Of a DNA stretch of 64,000 nucleotides, positions 25,301 to 36,381 are shown piece after piece. The notes below the pieces were generated by a model. That model ran no database searches, was not told the origin of the DNA, and worked only from the letters and a program-made list of their open reading frames with translations. Origin of the DNA: Petrosia ficiformis. Taxonomy: Eukaryota > Porifera > Demospongiae > Haplosclerida > Petrosiidae. Where the stretch lies: positions 142,501-206,500 of the forward strand of contig OX345641.1 of NCBI GenBank assembly GCA_947044365.1, in the 5' to 3' direction. A program made the translations under genes and the position numbers. Within the stretch, counting starts at the first letter, position 1. The number at the start of each line of letters is the position of its first letter.

Positions 25301-27175
25301 TAATAGTAACATTATTATGTCAGTGTACTATTAATAGTAACACATTATTATGTCAGTGTACTATTAATAGTAACACTCTATCATCTTAGTGTACTATTAA
25401 TTATTCTGTCAGTGTACTATTAATAGTAACATTATTATCTTAGTGTACTATTAATAGTAACACATTATTATGTCAGTGTACTATTAATAGTAACATTATT
25501 ATCTTAGTGTACTATTAATAGTAAAATTATTATCTTAATGTACTATTAATAGTAACATTATTATGTTAGTGTACTATTAATAGTAACACATTATTATGTC
25601 AGTGTACTATTAATAGTAACACTCTATCATCTTAGTGTACTATTAATTATTCTGTCAGTGTACTATTAATAGTAACATTATTATCTTAGTGTTCTATTAA
25701 TAGTAATAATTATCACCTTGGTATACTATTAATAGTAACACATTATTCACATAGTCTCGTCAAGAGGTTGCAGATCGTGTTATGAATGAACTAGGTTCAA
25801 ATAGTATATTCATATCTCCTGTTAATCATCCAGATGTAATGGCTGGTCAAGGAACTATAGCACTTGAATTATTAGAGCAGGTATATACAAACTGTGTAAT
25901 GAGTGCACATATATGTGTGATATGTGAGGGTGTGTGAAGTGTGATAGTGAGTTTCATTATACAGGTACCTCATCTTGATGTTATAATAGTTAGTGTAGGT
26001 GGAGGTGGAATGATTAGTGGTATTACTGTCGCTGCTAAAGTATGTGACATCTTTTTATGAATTCAATTATAATTATAATAATTTAATATTTATTAGGCTA
26101 TTAAACCTGATATTATAATTATAGGTGCTGAACCCGAAGAAGCTGATGATTGTGCAAAATCTGTAGAAACAGGTCATTCATCTATTCATCTATATATTAT
26201 TATGTTGAATAATTCCTGTATCCATTCATAATGATAATTACATTCATTCATCTGTTATATGTACATCATTCATCCTTAGCCATTCCTTTATCTATCACCA
26301 ATCCTTCTATCTATCTATCTATCTATGTATCTATCTATATGTAACTATATCTATTCTATCTATCTACATACATGTCTACATGTATACACACATACAATAC
26401 ATACATGTACATAATTATACACATTCATGTAATCTTTTTCATCAGGTGCTATTTATCCATCATCTATTTATCCATCCATCTATTTATCTATCTGTCTATC
26501 TATTCCATCAGGTCATCTTATACCAAATTCATCTCCCCCTCAAACAATATGTGATGCACTATTAACTAGTATAAAAGAATTACCATGGAGTGTAATTAGT
26601 CAGTTAGTGGATGGTATAGTCACGGTATCAGATGATGAGGTAATAACAGCTATGAAATGGATTATGGAGAGAATGAAAGTAAATTATTACATCATAATTA
26701 ATATTCTATTATACAGTTTATTTGTTATATATCTTATATGTCTACTTTTAATTGTGTGTACTAATTCTAGCAACGAACCTAATAATCACTAATATTAGCA
26801 CAAACTAAAAAAATATATTTCGCAATCATTTTAGTAGCCATATTAGGAGTGGCTTAGAAATTCACCAATTTGAAAATCGCTAAATGTTGACACAATTAAT
26901 AGTAGGCTTAAGGTAATAATGACATGATAAATATGAGTTATAAATTACAGGTCTAGCTACTGTACTAGTTATTAATTACTGATTGTTAATTAATAATGTA
27001 TTAATTAATTAATTTTCATTAATTAATCCAGCTTGTAATAGAGCCATCAGCAGCATGTCCCTTAGCAGCAGTCATGAAAACACGTTTCAAGGAACTTGTT
27101 GGACCAGATGTTAAAAACATTGGTATTGTAGTGTGTGGAGGTAATGTTGATCTTCATAATCTACCAAAATGGTAA
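22344..27175 (+). CDS. SRR: Serine racemase / serine-threonine dehydratase (PLP fold type II)
   Basis: This cytosolic PLP enzyme converts L-serine to D-serine and can also deaminate serine to pyruvate. The reading starts MQQEGLNKPLPISISD. The PLP-lysine motif QKTGSFKIRGALNAV is split by an intron right after the Lys codon (22526). Further motifs are THSSGNHAQAVALAA, HPDVMAGQGTIALE, the phosphate-binding loop VGGGGMISGI, ERMKLVIEPSAACPLAAV and CGGNVDL. It stops at 27173-27175 after LPKW, so it lacks the short C-terminal tail of mammalian SRR. Family members include bacterial threonine dehydratases, and activity on serine versus threonine cannot be read from sequence alone. One intron (about 23030-25756) is filled by a satellite. 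The intron at about 26173-26512 has CAGGTCAT at both ends. Confidence 0.93.
23040..25750. repeat. Satellite array with 840-bp higher-order period in an SRR intron
   Basis: About 2.7 kb is built from 31- to 33-bp monomers with core GTGTACTATTAATAGTAAC, which contains the palindrome ACTATTAATAGT. Monomer variants end in ATTATCTTA or ATTATGTCA and alternate. Above this, a block of exactly 840 bp repeats. The rare variant AACACTCTATCATCTTAGTG occurs at 23691, 24531 and 25371, and again at 24285 and 25125. Whole stretches are identical at 840-bp spacing from about 23580 to 25500. Confidence 0.95.
26280..26510. repeat. CTAT microsatellite in an SRR intron
   Basis: Runs of CTATCTAT and CATC fill most of this intron up to the acceptor CCATCAG. 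Confidence 0.8.
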
Positions 27176-27212
27176 TTAATTACTAATAATTAATAATTAG
27201 GTTTTTCAATTG

Positions 27213-30200
27213 TCAATTGATTTCTTTTAATACAATATCTAGACAACCATATTGTATTCTTCCTGTGATTGTTACTATCTGTCCTCTATGGATAGTAATA
27301 TCTTCAGAGAGCATAAATACAGATTGACGCCAGTGACTCTATTGAGATGAGAGGTATATATGATTAGGAGGATATACATGAGGGTATGGATTAAGAGGAG
27401 GGATATACATGAGGGTATGGATTAGGAGGAGGGATATACATGAGGGTATGGATTAAGAGGAGAGATATACATGAGGGTATGGATTAGGAGGAGGGATATA
27501 CACAAAGGTATGGATTAAGAGGAGGGATATACATGAGGGTATGGATTAGGAGGAGGGATATACATGAGGGTATGGATTAGGAGGAGGGATATACACAAAG
27601 GTATGGATTAAGAGGAGGGATATACATGAGGGTATGGATTAAGAGGAGGGATATACATGAGGGTATGGATTAGGAGGAGGGATATACATGAGGGTATGGA
27701 TTAAGAGGAGGGATATACATTAGGGTATGGATTAGGAGGAGGGATATACACAAGGGTATGGATTAAGAGGAGGGATATACACGAGGGTATGGATTAGGAA
27801 GAGGGTTATATGTTATGACAAATACTTACTCCTTCATATGCATTGGGTCCTGTTGATAAACTCTTGTTGCCATGGAAATGAAGGACAAACCAGTAGGCTA
27901 TGCCAGTTATAACATTATCATTAGTTATCTCCATGGTAACATCTTTTACAACCTAATGATACAATTAATTAAGATTGATCACATGACTTACTGATCACAT
28001 GACTTACTGTCAATGATTCAGAGAAGTTTAATGAAAATAGAGGAGTGGCACTTGTGACTCCTTCATGAGGAAATGTACAGAGATCAACATCAGTATAATG
28101 ACTAATCTATATGACATGTAATGTACTATAATTATTAATAAAACAACATCATATACTGAACAAAATGGAGTGTATACTATTAATAGAACAATACATTACA
28201 TCATATGCTATTAGTACAAATTATACTATTAATAGAACAATACATACAGCTTGTACTATTAATAGTATATATGATGTAATGTATTGTTCTATTAATAGTA
28301 TATGATGTAATTACAATATTACATGTAAAATACAAACTTGGTATTTATTAAGAAATGATGCGATATCAAATCCAATAGTTGGAATTTTTCCCAGAACAGA
28401 GGAATGTGCTCGCATTGTAGGACTAGCCACACCCATTATAATGATATTCATAGAATATGGTACAAAATTGATATCAGACAACATCCTATAAAATGAATTG
28501 TGATAACAATGACATGATTATGATAATGAATGTATTGTGATGACATGTTATGATAATGAATGTATTGTGATGACATGATTATGATAATAAATGAATTGTG
28601 ATGACATGATTATGATAATGAATGTATTGTGATGACATCATTATGATAATGAATGTATTGTGATGACATCATTAAGACCACAATGTGATATTTGATGACA
28701 TCATGTGACATCACAAATGTATAGTAATGACATCATTACTATATTATATAATGACACTTACTGAATATATTGTAATGACATCAGTGTTTGTGATTGAAGA
28801 GTTCCCTGAGGGCTAACTACATCCAATATAACAATATCCCATTGTGCAGTACTAAACTCCACAATATCATTAATAAATACTTTATCACTGATGCTATTAT
28901 GATCACACAATGAAGATATTAGTGAACTATAACAACCTTGTAGTCCACTTAATAAAACAAAATCAGCTCTCATTAGCGAAGCTACTAAACCAAATATAGA
29001 TATATCTTGTGTCAAATCAAGAACAGTACATTCCATGCTCTCATCCTCTTCCTCCTCTTCTTTAACACAGACAATAGCTTCATTAATAGCTGTAGTATAT
29101 ATACTATTATATACTACATCATTGAGTTTTAACAGGTGACTTCTCTCAACATAGTATAATGGTTTTATAACTGGTACATTGGTAGGATCTGGTTTTGCAA
29201 CTGGTACATTGGTAGGGTCTAATGGTTTTATAACTGGTACATTGGTAGAATCTAATGGTTTTATAACTGGTACATTGGTAGGATCTGGTTTTGCAACTGG
29301 TACATTGGTAGGGTCTAATGGTTTTATAACTGGTACATTGGTAGAATCTAATGGTTTTATAACTGGTACATTGGTAGGGTCTAATGGTTGTGAATTATTA
29401 CTGCTTTGATGATCAGATATGAGGTGGAATGTGTTGCTATGGCAACCATAATTGATTACATGCATTTTAATTTCAGTATCGGAGCAACTTGCTTGAATAG
29501 ACAGCAGTTCTCCCTCTGTTACATTTAGTGAATGTGGTGTTTCCAAGGGATACACAGCTTGTTCCCAAGAGGTACCAGATGAAGGCGATGAAGATATGGT
29601 ATGTTTAGAGTCAAGATGAAGATCAAACCATGTTACTATAGCATCAACTGTACCAGATTTTATCACATGTAATGATAAAATATTGAAGGGTAATGGGATC
29701 TACAAATGAAAATTTAATATTGTTTGCTATGAGCTGAATTTTGTTTCATTGCTACATGGGTACCTGTACTTTATCACTACATGGGTACCTGACCTGTACT
29801 TTATCATTACGTGGGTACCTGACCTGTACTTTATCACTACGTGGGTACCTGACCTGTACATTATCACTACGTGGGTACCTGACCTGTACTTTATCACTAC
29901 GTGGGTACCTGACCTGTATAATTATATATTATATATATATATATATACATACCTGTGGATTAGTGAAGTCAAATGCCAAACACGGTACTGGATGAGATAG
30001 TAACTTAACTCCACCTCTAATTAGTGACAAGTCCTCACATGTATATGGCTCATGTGTGAGATTACTGTCAATATCACTGTTACAAGTACCAATTATATGA
30101 ATACATCCAGTATCTATAATACCACCAATGTGATTAGACAGTAACCTGTGGATAATTCATCTATGTGTATATATATATAATATTTTAAATGCAGGTATTT

Positions 30201-31276
30201 CATTATGAATCCGTATAAGTGGGATATTTTCGTGGTGTCTAGTTTTTGTGTTTTTGTTAATACAGACCTATGAATATTCAACTCATGAGAATTTATTGTC
30301 ATGATGTATTACATGTATATACATAGAAACATACCTGGTTTGTTTTCTTATTTCATTGCACTCAATTGCACATACATATACAGTAGCAGCACATGGTATC
30401 ACACGAGCGATTTGATTGGTTGGAGTGATTTGATTGGTTGAATCATTGCTTGGAGAGATTAATAATTCCTTCCAGGCATGTCTCAGTGTGGGTATTATCA
30501 TCTCCCCAAGTAGACCTGCATCAACTGTTTCCGTAACAACAAGTGATACTCTATTGTAGAATAGGAGATAATAATTATGGTATATGTATGTACGTACCGC
30601 TCTGGTAGTCTTTCTGGAACTCTTAACTGGTGTGATGATGAATGAATGACACTAATCTTATCTTCAATCTGATTGGCTACGAGTATGTCATGTGACATCC
30701 TTACCATGACATGTGACAAGTCACATGCATATACATGCTTAGCTCCAGATCTGACAGCCATCATACTATAGTATACATAATATATACATATAATTTTCCA
30801 AGCTCCAACCCCCCGAATATATCCTGGTTCCTGATCTAATATTTAATACCCACATACCTGAGTATCCCGGTTCCTGATCCAATGTCTAATACTGTTGTAT
30901 CATTGTGTGTGGCTTCTTTTATTGATTTGAAATATAACGAGTTTCTTGTGACATCATTTAACATTGTAAAATGCCATCTATTTATAAGCCTCTCGTACAA
31001 GTCTCGCAAGTTCTCTTTTATCAATGGATTGTTTGTGTCATCACAAAGTGCTTGTTGGAAGAAAAATTCGGCTTGTTCATTAAATCCAGATTCTCTGCAT
31101 TTCTGACCAATCAAATTCAGTGACAATGAGTCGTCTTGATGAATTTGATAGGCTTCAGCTAATGATGTCATAATGACATCATCACTACATCTACTATCCC
31201 TCAATATGTGGAAGAGGTGATGTAATGTCTCCATCACACATGTACCATTGATCTGGCCACACCCACTTTCAATCAA
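27213..31276 (-). CDS. PRMT9: PRMT9-type protein arginine methyltransferase
   Basis: This family makes symmetric dimethylarginine on the splicing factor SF3B2. A TPR-like helix pair (SLAEAYQIHQDDSL, GFNEQAEFFFQQAL) leads into the catalytic half: YERLINRWHFTMLND, SAM motif VLDIGSGTGIL, GAKHVYACDLSHVM, and the double-E loop VVTETVDAGLLGE (30503-30547). A second, degenerate methyltransferase half follows, with AIVTWFDLHLD, CWEQ-like SWEQAVYPL, LKLNDVVYNSIY and WDIVILDVVSPQG. The last exon carries the conserved HWRQSVFML and stops at 27213-27215. The N-terminus is uncertain: no ATG precedes codon 31234 in the first clear exon, so either that Met is used or a further 5' exon exists around 31300-31440. 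A species-specific in-frame repeat is inserted between the two halves. The 3' end is tail to tail with SRR, 37 bp away. Confidence 0.92.
27345..27800. repeat. 31-bp minisatellite in the last PRMT9 intron
   Basis: About 14 copies of a unit reading GGAGGGATATACATGAGGG then TATGGATTA(A/G)GA. Variation is mostly ACATGAGGG versus ACACAAAGG. Confidence 0.92.
28176..28299. repeat. 31-bp perfect inverted repeat in a PRMT9 intron
   Basis: The arm at 28176-28206 (ACTATTAATAGAACAATACA...) is perfectly complementary to 28269-28299, with a 62-bp loop that holds another partial copy. The arms contain the half-palindrome of the SRR satellite. It may be a foldback element or a seed of that repeat family. 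Confidence 0.85.
28490..28690. repeat. Tandem repeat TGATGACATGATTATGATAA
   Basis: About five copies of a unit of roughly 31 bp in a PRMT9 intron. Confidence 0.8.
29165..29390 (-). repeat. In-frame coding minisatellite in PRMT9
   Basis: Units of 36 or 33 bp encode DPTNVPVIKPL, DSTNVPVIKPL or DPTNVPVAKP, about seven in all, without breaking the reading frame. They sit in the linker between the two methyltransferase halves. Confidence 0.93.
29758..29922. repeat. 30-bp repeat with GTGGGTACCTGACCTGTAC
   Basis: Five to six copies in a PRMT9 intron. The overlapping open frames are repeat artefacts. Confidence 0.88.
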
Positions 31277-31656
31277 TGATTAAGGGGTGGGTGTACCTAT
31301 CATGGGTATGTCAAAGATGGATATTAAGACTCCTTGTACATTCATCAGTTTCTTTGCAGCAAGTGTAATATCAGGAACACTCCTTGTATTTGTATGCACT
31401 TGAGCTCAATGCTAAAGCAGCTTCTAGTATATATGTACAGGTAGGCCAAAAGAATGGCAACTTGATGGCTGAGGTGGAACAAAGAAACTTACACTTACTA
31501 AGTTAATAAAACTTAACTTTTAATGAAAAATCAAAAATAGGAGGACACATTATTGATTAACAGCAGCACTATTAATTATACACGAATTATTAAAAATAAC
31601 CACACACCCAGATCACACCCATATATCTATAATACATTAGTTGATTTTGAGTAGTC
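31277..31656. other. PRMT9-NPC1 intergenic stretch
   Basis: This is the 5' flank of PRMT9 and the 3' flank of NPC1. A possible additional PRMT9 5' exon (containing MNVQGVLISIFDIPM, about 31307-31345, minus) ends in a GTACAC donor, but I could not join it in frame to the next exon. Nothing else is recognised. Confidence 0.4.
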
Positions 31657-34600
31657 CTATAAGAGAGGAGTTCGTTCTGTAGGTTGTTGACGAGGATAAG
31701 TTGGAGGTCCATAATCTCCTGGATTAGAATATGGCATGTAGTTAGTAACATCTGTAGGTAAAGCAGGATACAATGATTCACGTGTCTTAGGTTTAGTAGC
31801 ATCGGGATACTTCCTCTCATCTTTAGGTATCTGAAAATAGAAATGATTATAAAAATACCGAATGGATAGATTAGATAGATAGATAGATGTGATATAGTAT
31901 TTACCTCAGATGAAAAGGGAGCAGGGGGAGGATTAACAACAGTCTCCGATGGATCAATAGGATAAGGAGAGCGGATACGTATAGGATAATAAGGAGGGCC
32001 TATAATTGAGATTGGAACTCATGAATATATAATGAGATAACTCAAATTACAGACATAATTATATACATGTAGGTAAACAAAGATACACGTACCGATAGAC
32101 ACACACAGATTGTATAAAAGATGTTTAAACACAGACAGCATACCTATATAACTGAGTATAACAGGTAGGAATATTAGGCCATGTGCAGCTCCAATTATTA
32201 CCATTGCTATGTACATTCTGAAATAATATACTTCAAATAACTGACTCTTAGCAAACGCCAAAATAAATACTCCAATAAACTTAGTGATGGTAATACCACT
32301 GATCACCTGTAAAGAAAGGATTCGATTAAAATTTATTATAATTTATCATATATTCATAGCGGTTTGTCTAAACATGTTGATCCATTTTTAGTTTAGGCTG
32401 GTATGGTGATAATGTGATAATCACGTGATCCAGACTAAGTGGAGAAAGAACAGCTGATATAGCACATATCGGAAGATGAGATAACATCATGAAGTCATGT
32501 GACGATCTCATGGCAAATGAATGTGCATCATGTCATGCAGAAAAAAACCCAAACAGATGATGACAGTACCCGATTGAGAACCCATCACCTTCAGCTTCAG
32601 AGGCAATTACTCTACCAACCAGGCCACTGTGATTCATCTGGTAATCATTACACTGAGTCGCCTATACTTTCCTCCAAAGGGACACTAATTAACACAGACA
32701 GACAGACGGGTGAGGTCATACTTACTGAGCTTCCCATATTAGTAAGAGCTGATTCTGCTCTCTCCAAACGTGTTTTCTTCTTACAAGAAATAAACCATCT
32801 TACAATATGAGCAGAGAACTCCACAGCAATACCAACTGTCATTACAAGATTAACCAATGAAACAGCATTAGCATTTATACCAACAAGAGCCATTACTGCT
32901 CCCATATGAACTAGTATCATTACTATTATCATTATCACTATAAATGCACCCCATACATTTAGTCCAAGCATAGCAATGGATACTAGAAATACAGCAACTA
33001 TACGGAATGAAGAAGAGTAAGAGGAGTGAGGTAAGGGAGTGTGAAGAAGTGAGATAAGGGAGATAAGGGAGAGTGAGAGGAGTGAGGTAAGGGAGTGTGA
33101 CAGGAGTGAGGTAAGGGAAGGGAGTGTGATAGAAGTGAGATAAGGGAGAGAGAGAGAAGTGACATAAGGGAGTGTGACAGAAGTTAGATAAGGGAGGGAG
33201 AGGGAGAGAGAAGTGAGATAAGGGAGGGAGAGAAAAGTGAGATAAGGGAGTGTGACAGAAGTGAGATAAGGGAGGGAGAGAGAGGTCCCAGATGGTACAT
33301 ACCCATGTATATATATATATTTGTGATACTCACCTAGTGATACTCCGATATTAAGCGCCATATCAGGTATAATATGAAGATACTGTTCATAATATACATA
33401 GAATACACTATATGGAAAAACCTCTACACCAAGGGTTTTTGTGAGGTTGTGAGATATCTGACGAGCTTGTTTAAGACCCGAAATAAAATCACTAGAGTTT
33501 CTCAATATTGTATGGAATGTCATGACATAGGATGCTGGTATGAGAGAAAAGAGTTAGGTGTAATGGATGAACAGACAGACAGATAAATAGACTTACTTTC
33601 TATTTTAGTCTTCATAAAATCACTATTATAATCCACTACTACAGCAGAGTTATATGCAGCATGTCCAGCAGCAGCACATGATGTTGTAGGATTAGCTGTG
33701 AAGAAGTGTTCCAAGAATAGCAGAAACTCTGTTGTGTTGGGTCTCAACTGTCCATTAGGAAGACAGTGTACACAATTACCTATAGTGAAATTAAGAATGA
33801 AAGAATATGTAAAGGGGTTATAAAAACCAAAAAAAGGCACAGGAAGGATGGTACCTTAGCAACTAAATTAAACTCCACATAACAACCATACATAAGTATA
33901 TATATATATATATATATACATGTATATATATACATATATATAGCTAGATTCAATAGTGAGTGGTGTTTAATTTTGTTGATAAGGTCCCATCCCAATCTTG
34001 TTTCTGTGCTTAGTATACTATGTGTCTATTATATATATAATGTGTATATGTAAGTGCATGTGTATGTGTGTGTATGTATGTGTGTTTGTGTTTATGTGTG
34101 TATGTATATTGATACCTTTCCCTGGGTTATCACAGGGAGTATTTGGATCCCCTTCAGTATGACCACAACATGAGCCAGTGGGATCTAACCACTCATAATA
34201 CGAGTCTAACCAGATTGATGGAGGTTCCGCTATTCTGGTACTGAATGAAAAATAAACAGAATTATTCAACTATTTATATAGGAAACCAACTAAATGTGGT
34301 ATCGAGGATAACCAAATATGGCTTCCCTAGATACCAGATTTTTTTGTGTTCTCATAGTGAGTGTTATCATTAGATATTTTCTTAATGGTGATGATAACTC
34401 ACATGCTGGATGTTCTTGCCGCTATAGCTAACTGTGTACCCATTGATGAGGGGTTACATGTGGATCCTGAGCATATCAAATTCTGTTTCTCTTGTGATGT
34501 GTAATTAAAACCATTTTTAATAACAAAATAAACAGGGGCTCCGATATGAAGATACTCATTCATATCAGCAAAATAGTTTTGAAGATAAGAGTCCTAAGCA

Positions 34601-36348
34601 AATTAAAAATTATTATACATCATGTTTTAAAATCTTTTAGAAAATATTTATTGATTCAGTCAACCCCATAACTGTCAGTCCATCCACCAGTCAGTCCATC
34701 TGTCTGTTCATCCACTAATCTGTCCATCTGTCTGTCCATCCACCAATCTGTCCATCTGTCTGTCCATCCACCAATCTGTCCATCTGTCTGTCCATCCACC
34801 AATCAGTCCATCTGTCAGTCCATCCACCAGTCAGTCCATCTGTCTGTCCATTTATTTATTAATGTCATACCTTTGGTAATGCTAATCTCTGATCCAAGCC
34901 AATCTGTATCCATGGGATACCAACAAGTGAAGAAAAGAATGTAACTCCAAATAACAACATCTACAAAGAAAGTGATGATGCAATATTACATCATTGTGAT
35001 GATTAATACACATAATTATTACATAACTGTCTGATGATGCAATATGACATCATAATTACAAGTATGACATCACGATGTAATTATTTACTTACCCATAGTG
35101 GTCTAACAAAGCGATTAAGTACTGCAATAGACACAAATTTTTTCATGACAAAATGAAGCAACCCCATTCGTTCCTTGCTACGAGGAAGAATACTTTTAGG
35201 CAATTGTAAACACCACAAAAAGAAATCTAGACGATTTGCTCTCTGACGTTTGGCATCTAAAGCCATTACAGACACAAATGCCGATACCTTAATGTGAAAT
35301 AGATAGATAAATAAATAGATAACTACATGTGTATATGTAATGTATATGTAAATAATATAGATAGATCGATAGATAGATAGATAGATAGATAGATATACAG
35401 TGAGATAAACAGATGGATGGATAGACAGCATACACACACACACACACACACATATATATACATGTACATGTATATTATATATACATGTTAATTCATACTT
35501 GTAATATAAAATTGAAGAAGACTGCCATTCCAGCACACAGTGAAAATGTCCTTACAGCAGGCATGGTAGATATGGCACCCAGAAGAAAGGCAGCTGATTC
35601 AGAAGAAGCAGTTAACAAGAGAGATGGTGCTACTTCAGCCAATGCTCGACCAGTCAATTGATTAACAGGGAGAGTAGGAGCAGCCCTTTGGACACGCTAA
35701 ATAAGATAGATAGATGTAATATATGGATAGATAGATGATGTTCTTCATACCTCATAAGAATGTACTAGTATGAATAGATTGTCCACACCAACTGCTAAAA
35801 CAAGGAACGGTACGACCTCCAGAATAATTAATGAAGCTTCCACTTTTAAGAAACTGATGAATCCCAATGAGGCACCAACTGCCATTAATACTATTAATAC
35901 TCCAAAAAAACCAAGACACACTTTCAGATCAATCTGTATGTAGGTATGTATGTACATATGTATGTGTGTGTGTGTGTGTGTGTATGTATGTACGTACGTA
36001 CTTACATTGTATGTATATATGTATGGATGTATTAGGGCTGGGAAAAGGTTCTATAGCCAATGCAGATAAGAGCAACATTGATAAAAACATGTGTGAACCT
36101 TTGTTCATTTTTGTAGACGAAGCTACAAAGATTGTTTTCCAACCGTTGTCCCAGCCCTAGTATATACATGTATATAATGTATGTATGTATGTAATGTACA
36201 TGTATAATATATTCTTACCAGTATAGTTTTCACACTTCTAATTTTACCCAGAAACAAAGCTATGTATATAAACATACAAACATAACTAGCGGCAATAGTT
36301 ATGATATCAGTATGACTCTCTCTGTTTATCTCATCAACAATAGCTCGC

Positions 36349-36381
<33 letters not shown>

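Noticed and set aside
23040..25750. CRISPR-like array of regular repeats
   Set aside because: There are no unique spacers. Units are contiguous, AT-rich and lie in a eukaryotic intron, so this is satellite DNA.
32560..32640. A functional tRNA gene
   Set aside because: A- and B-box-like segments are present but the cloverleaf stems do not pair. A SINE-like element is more likely.
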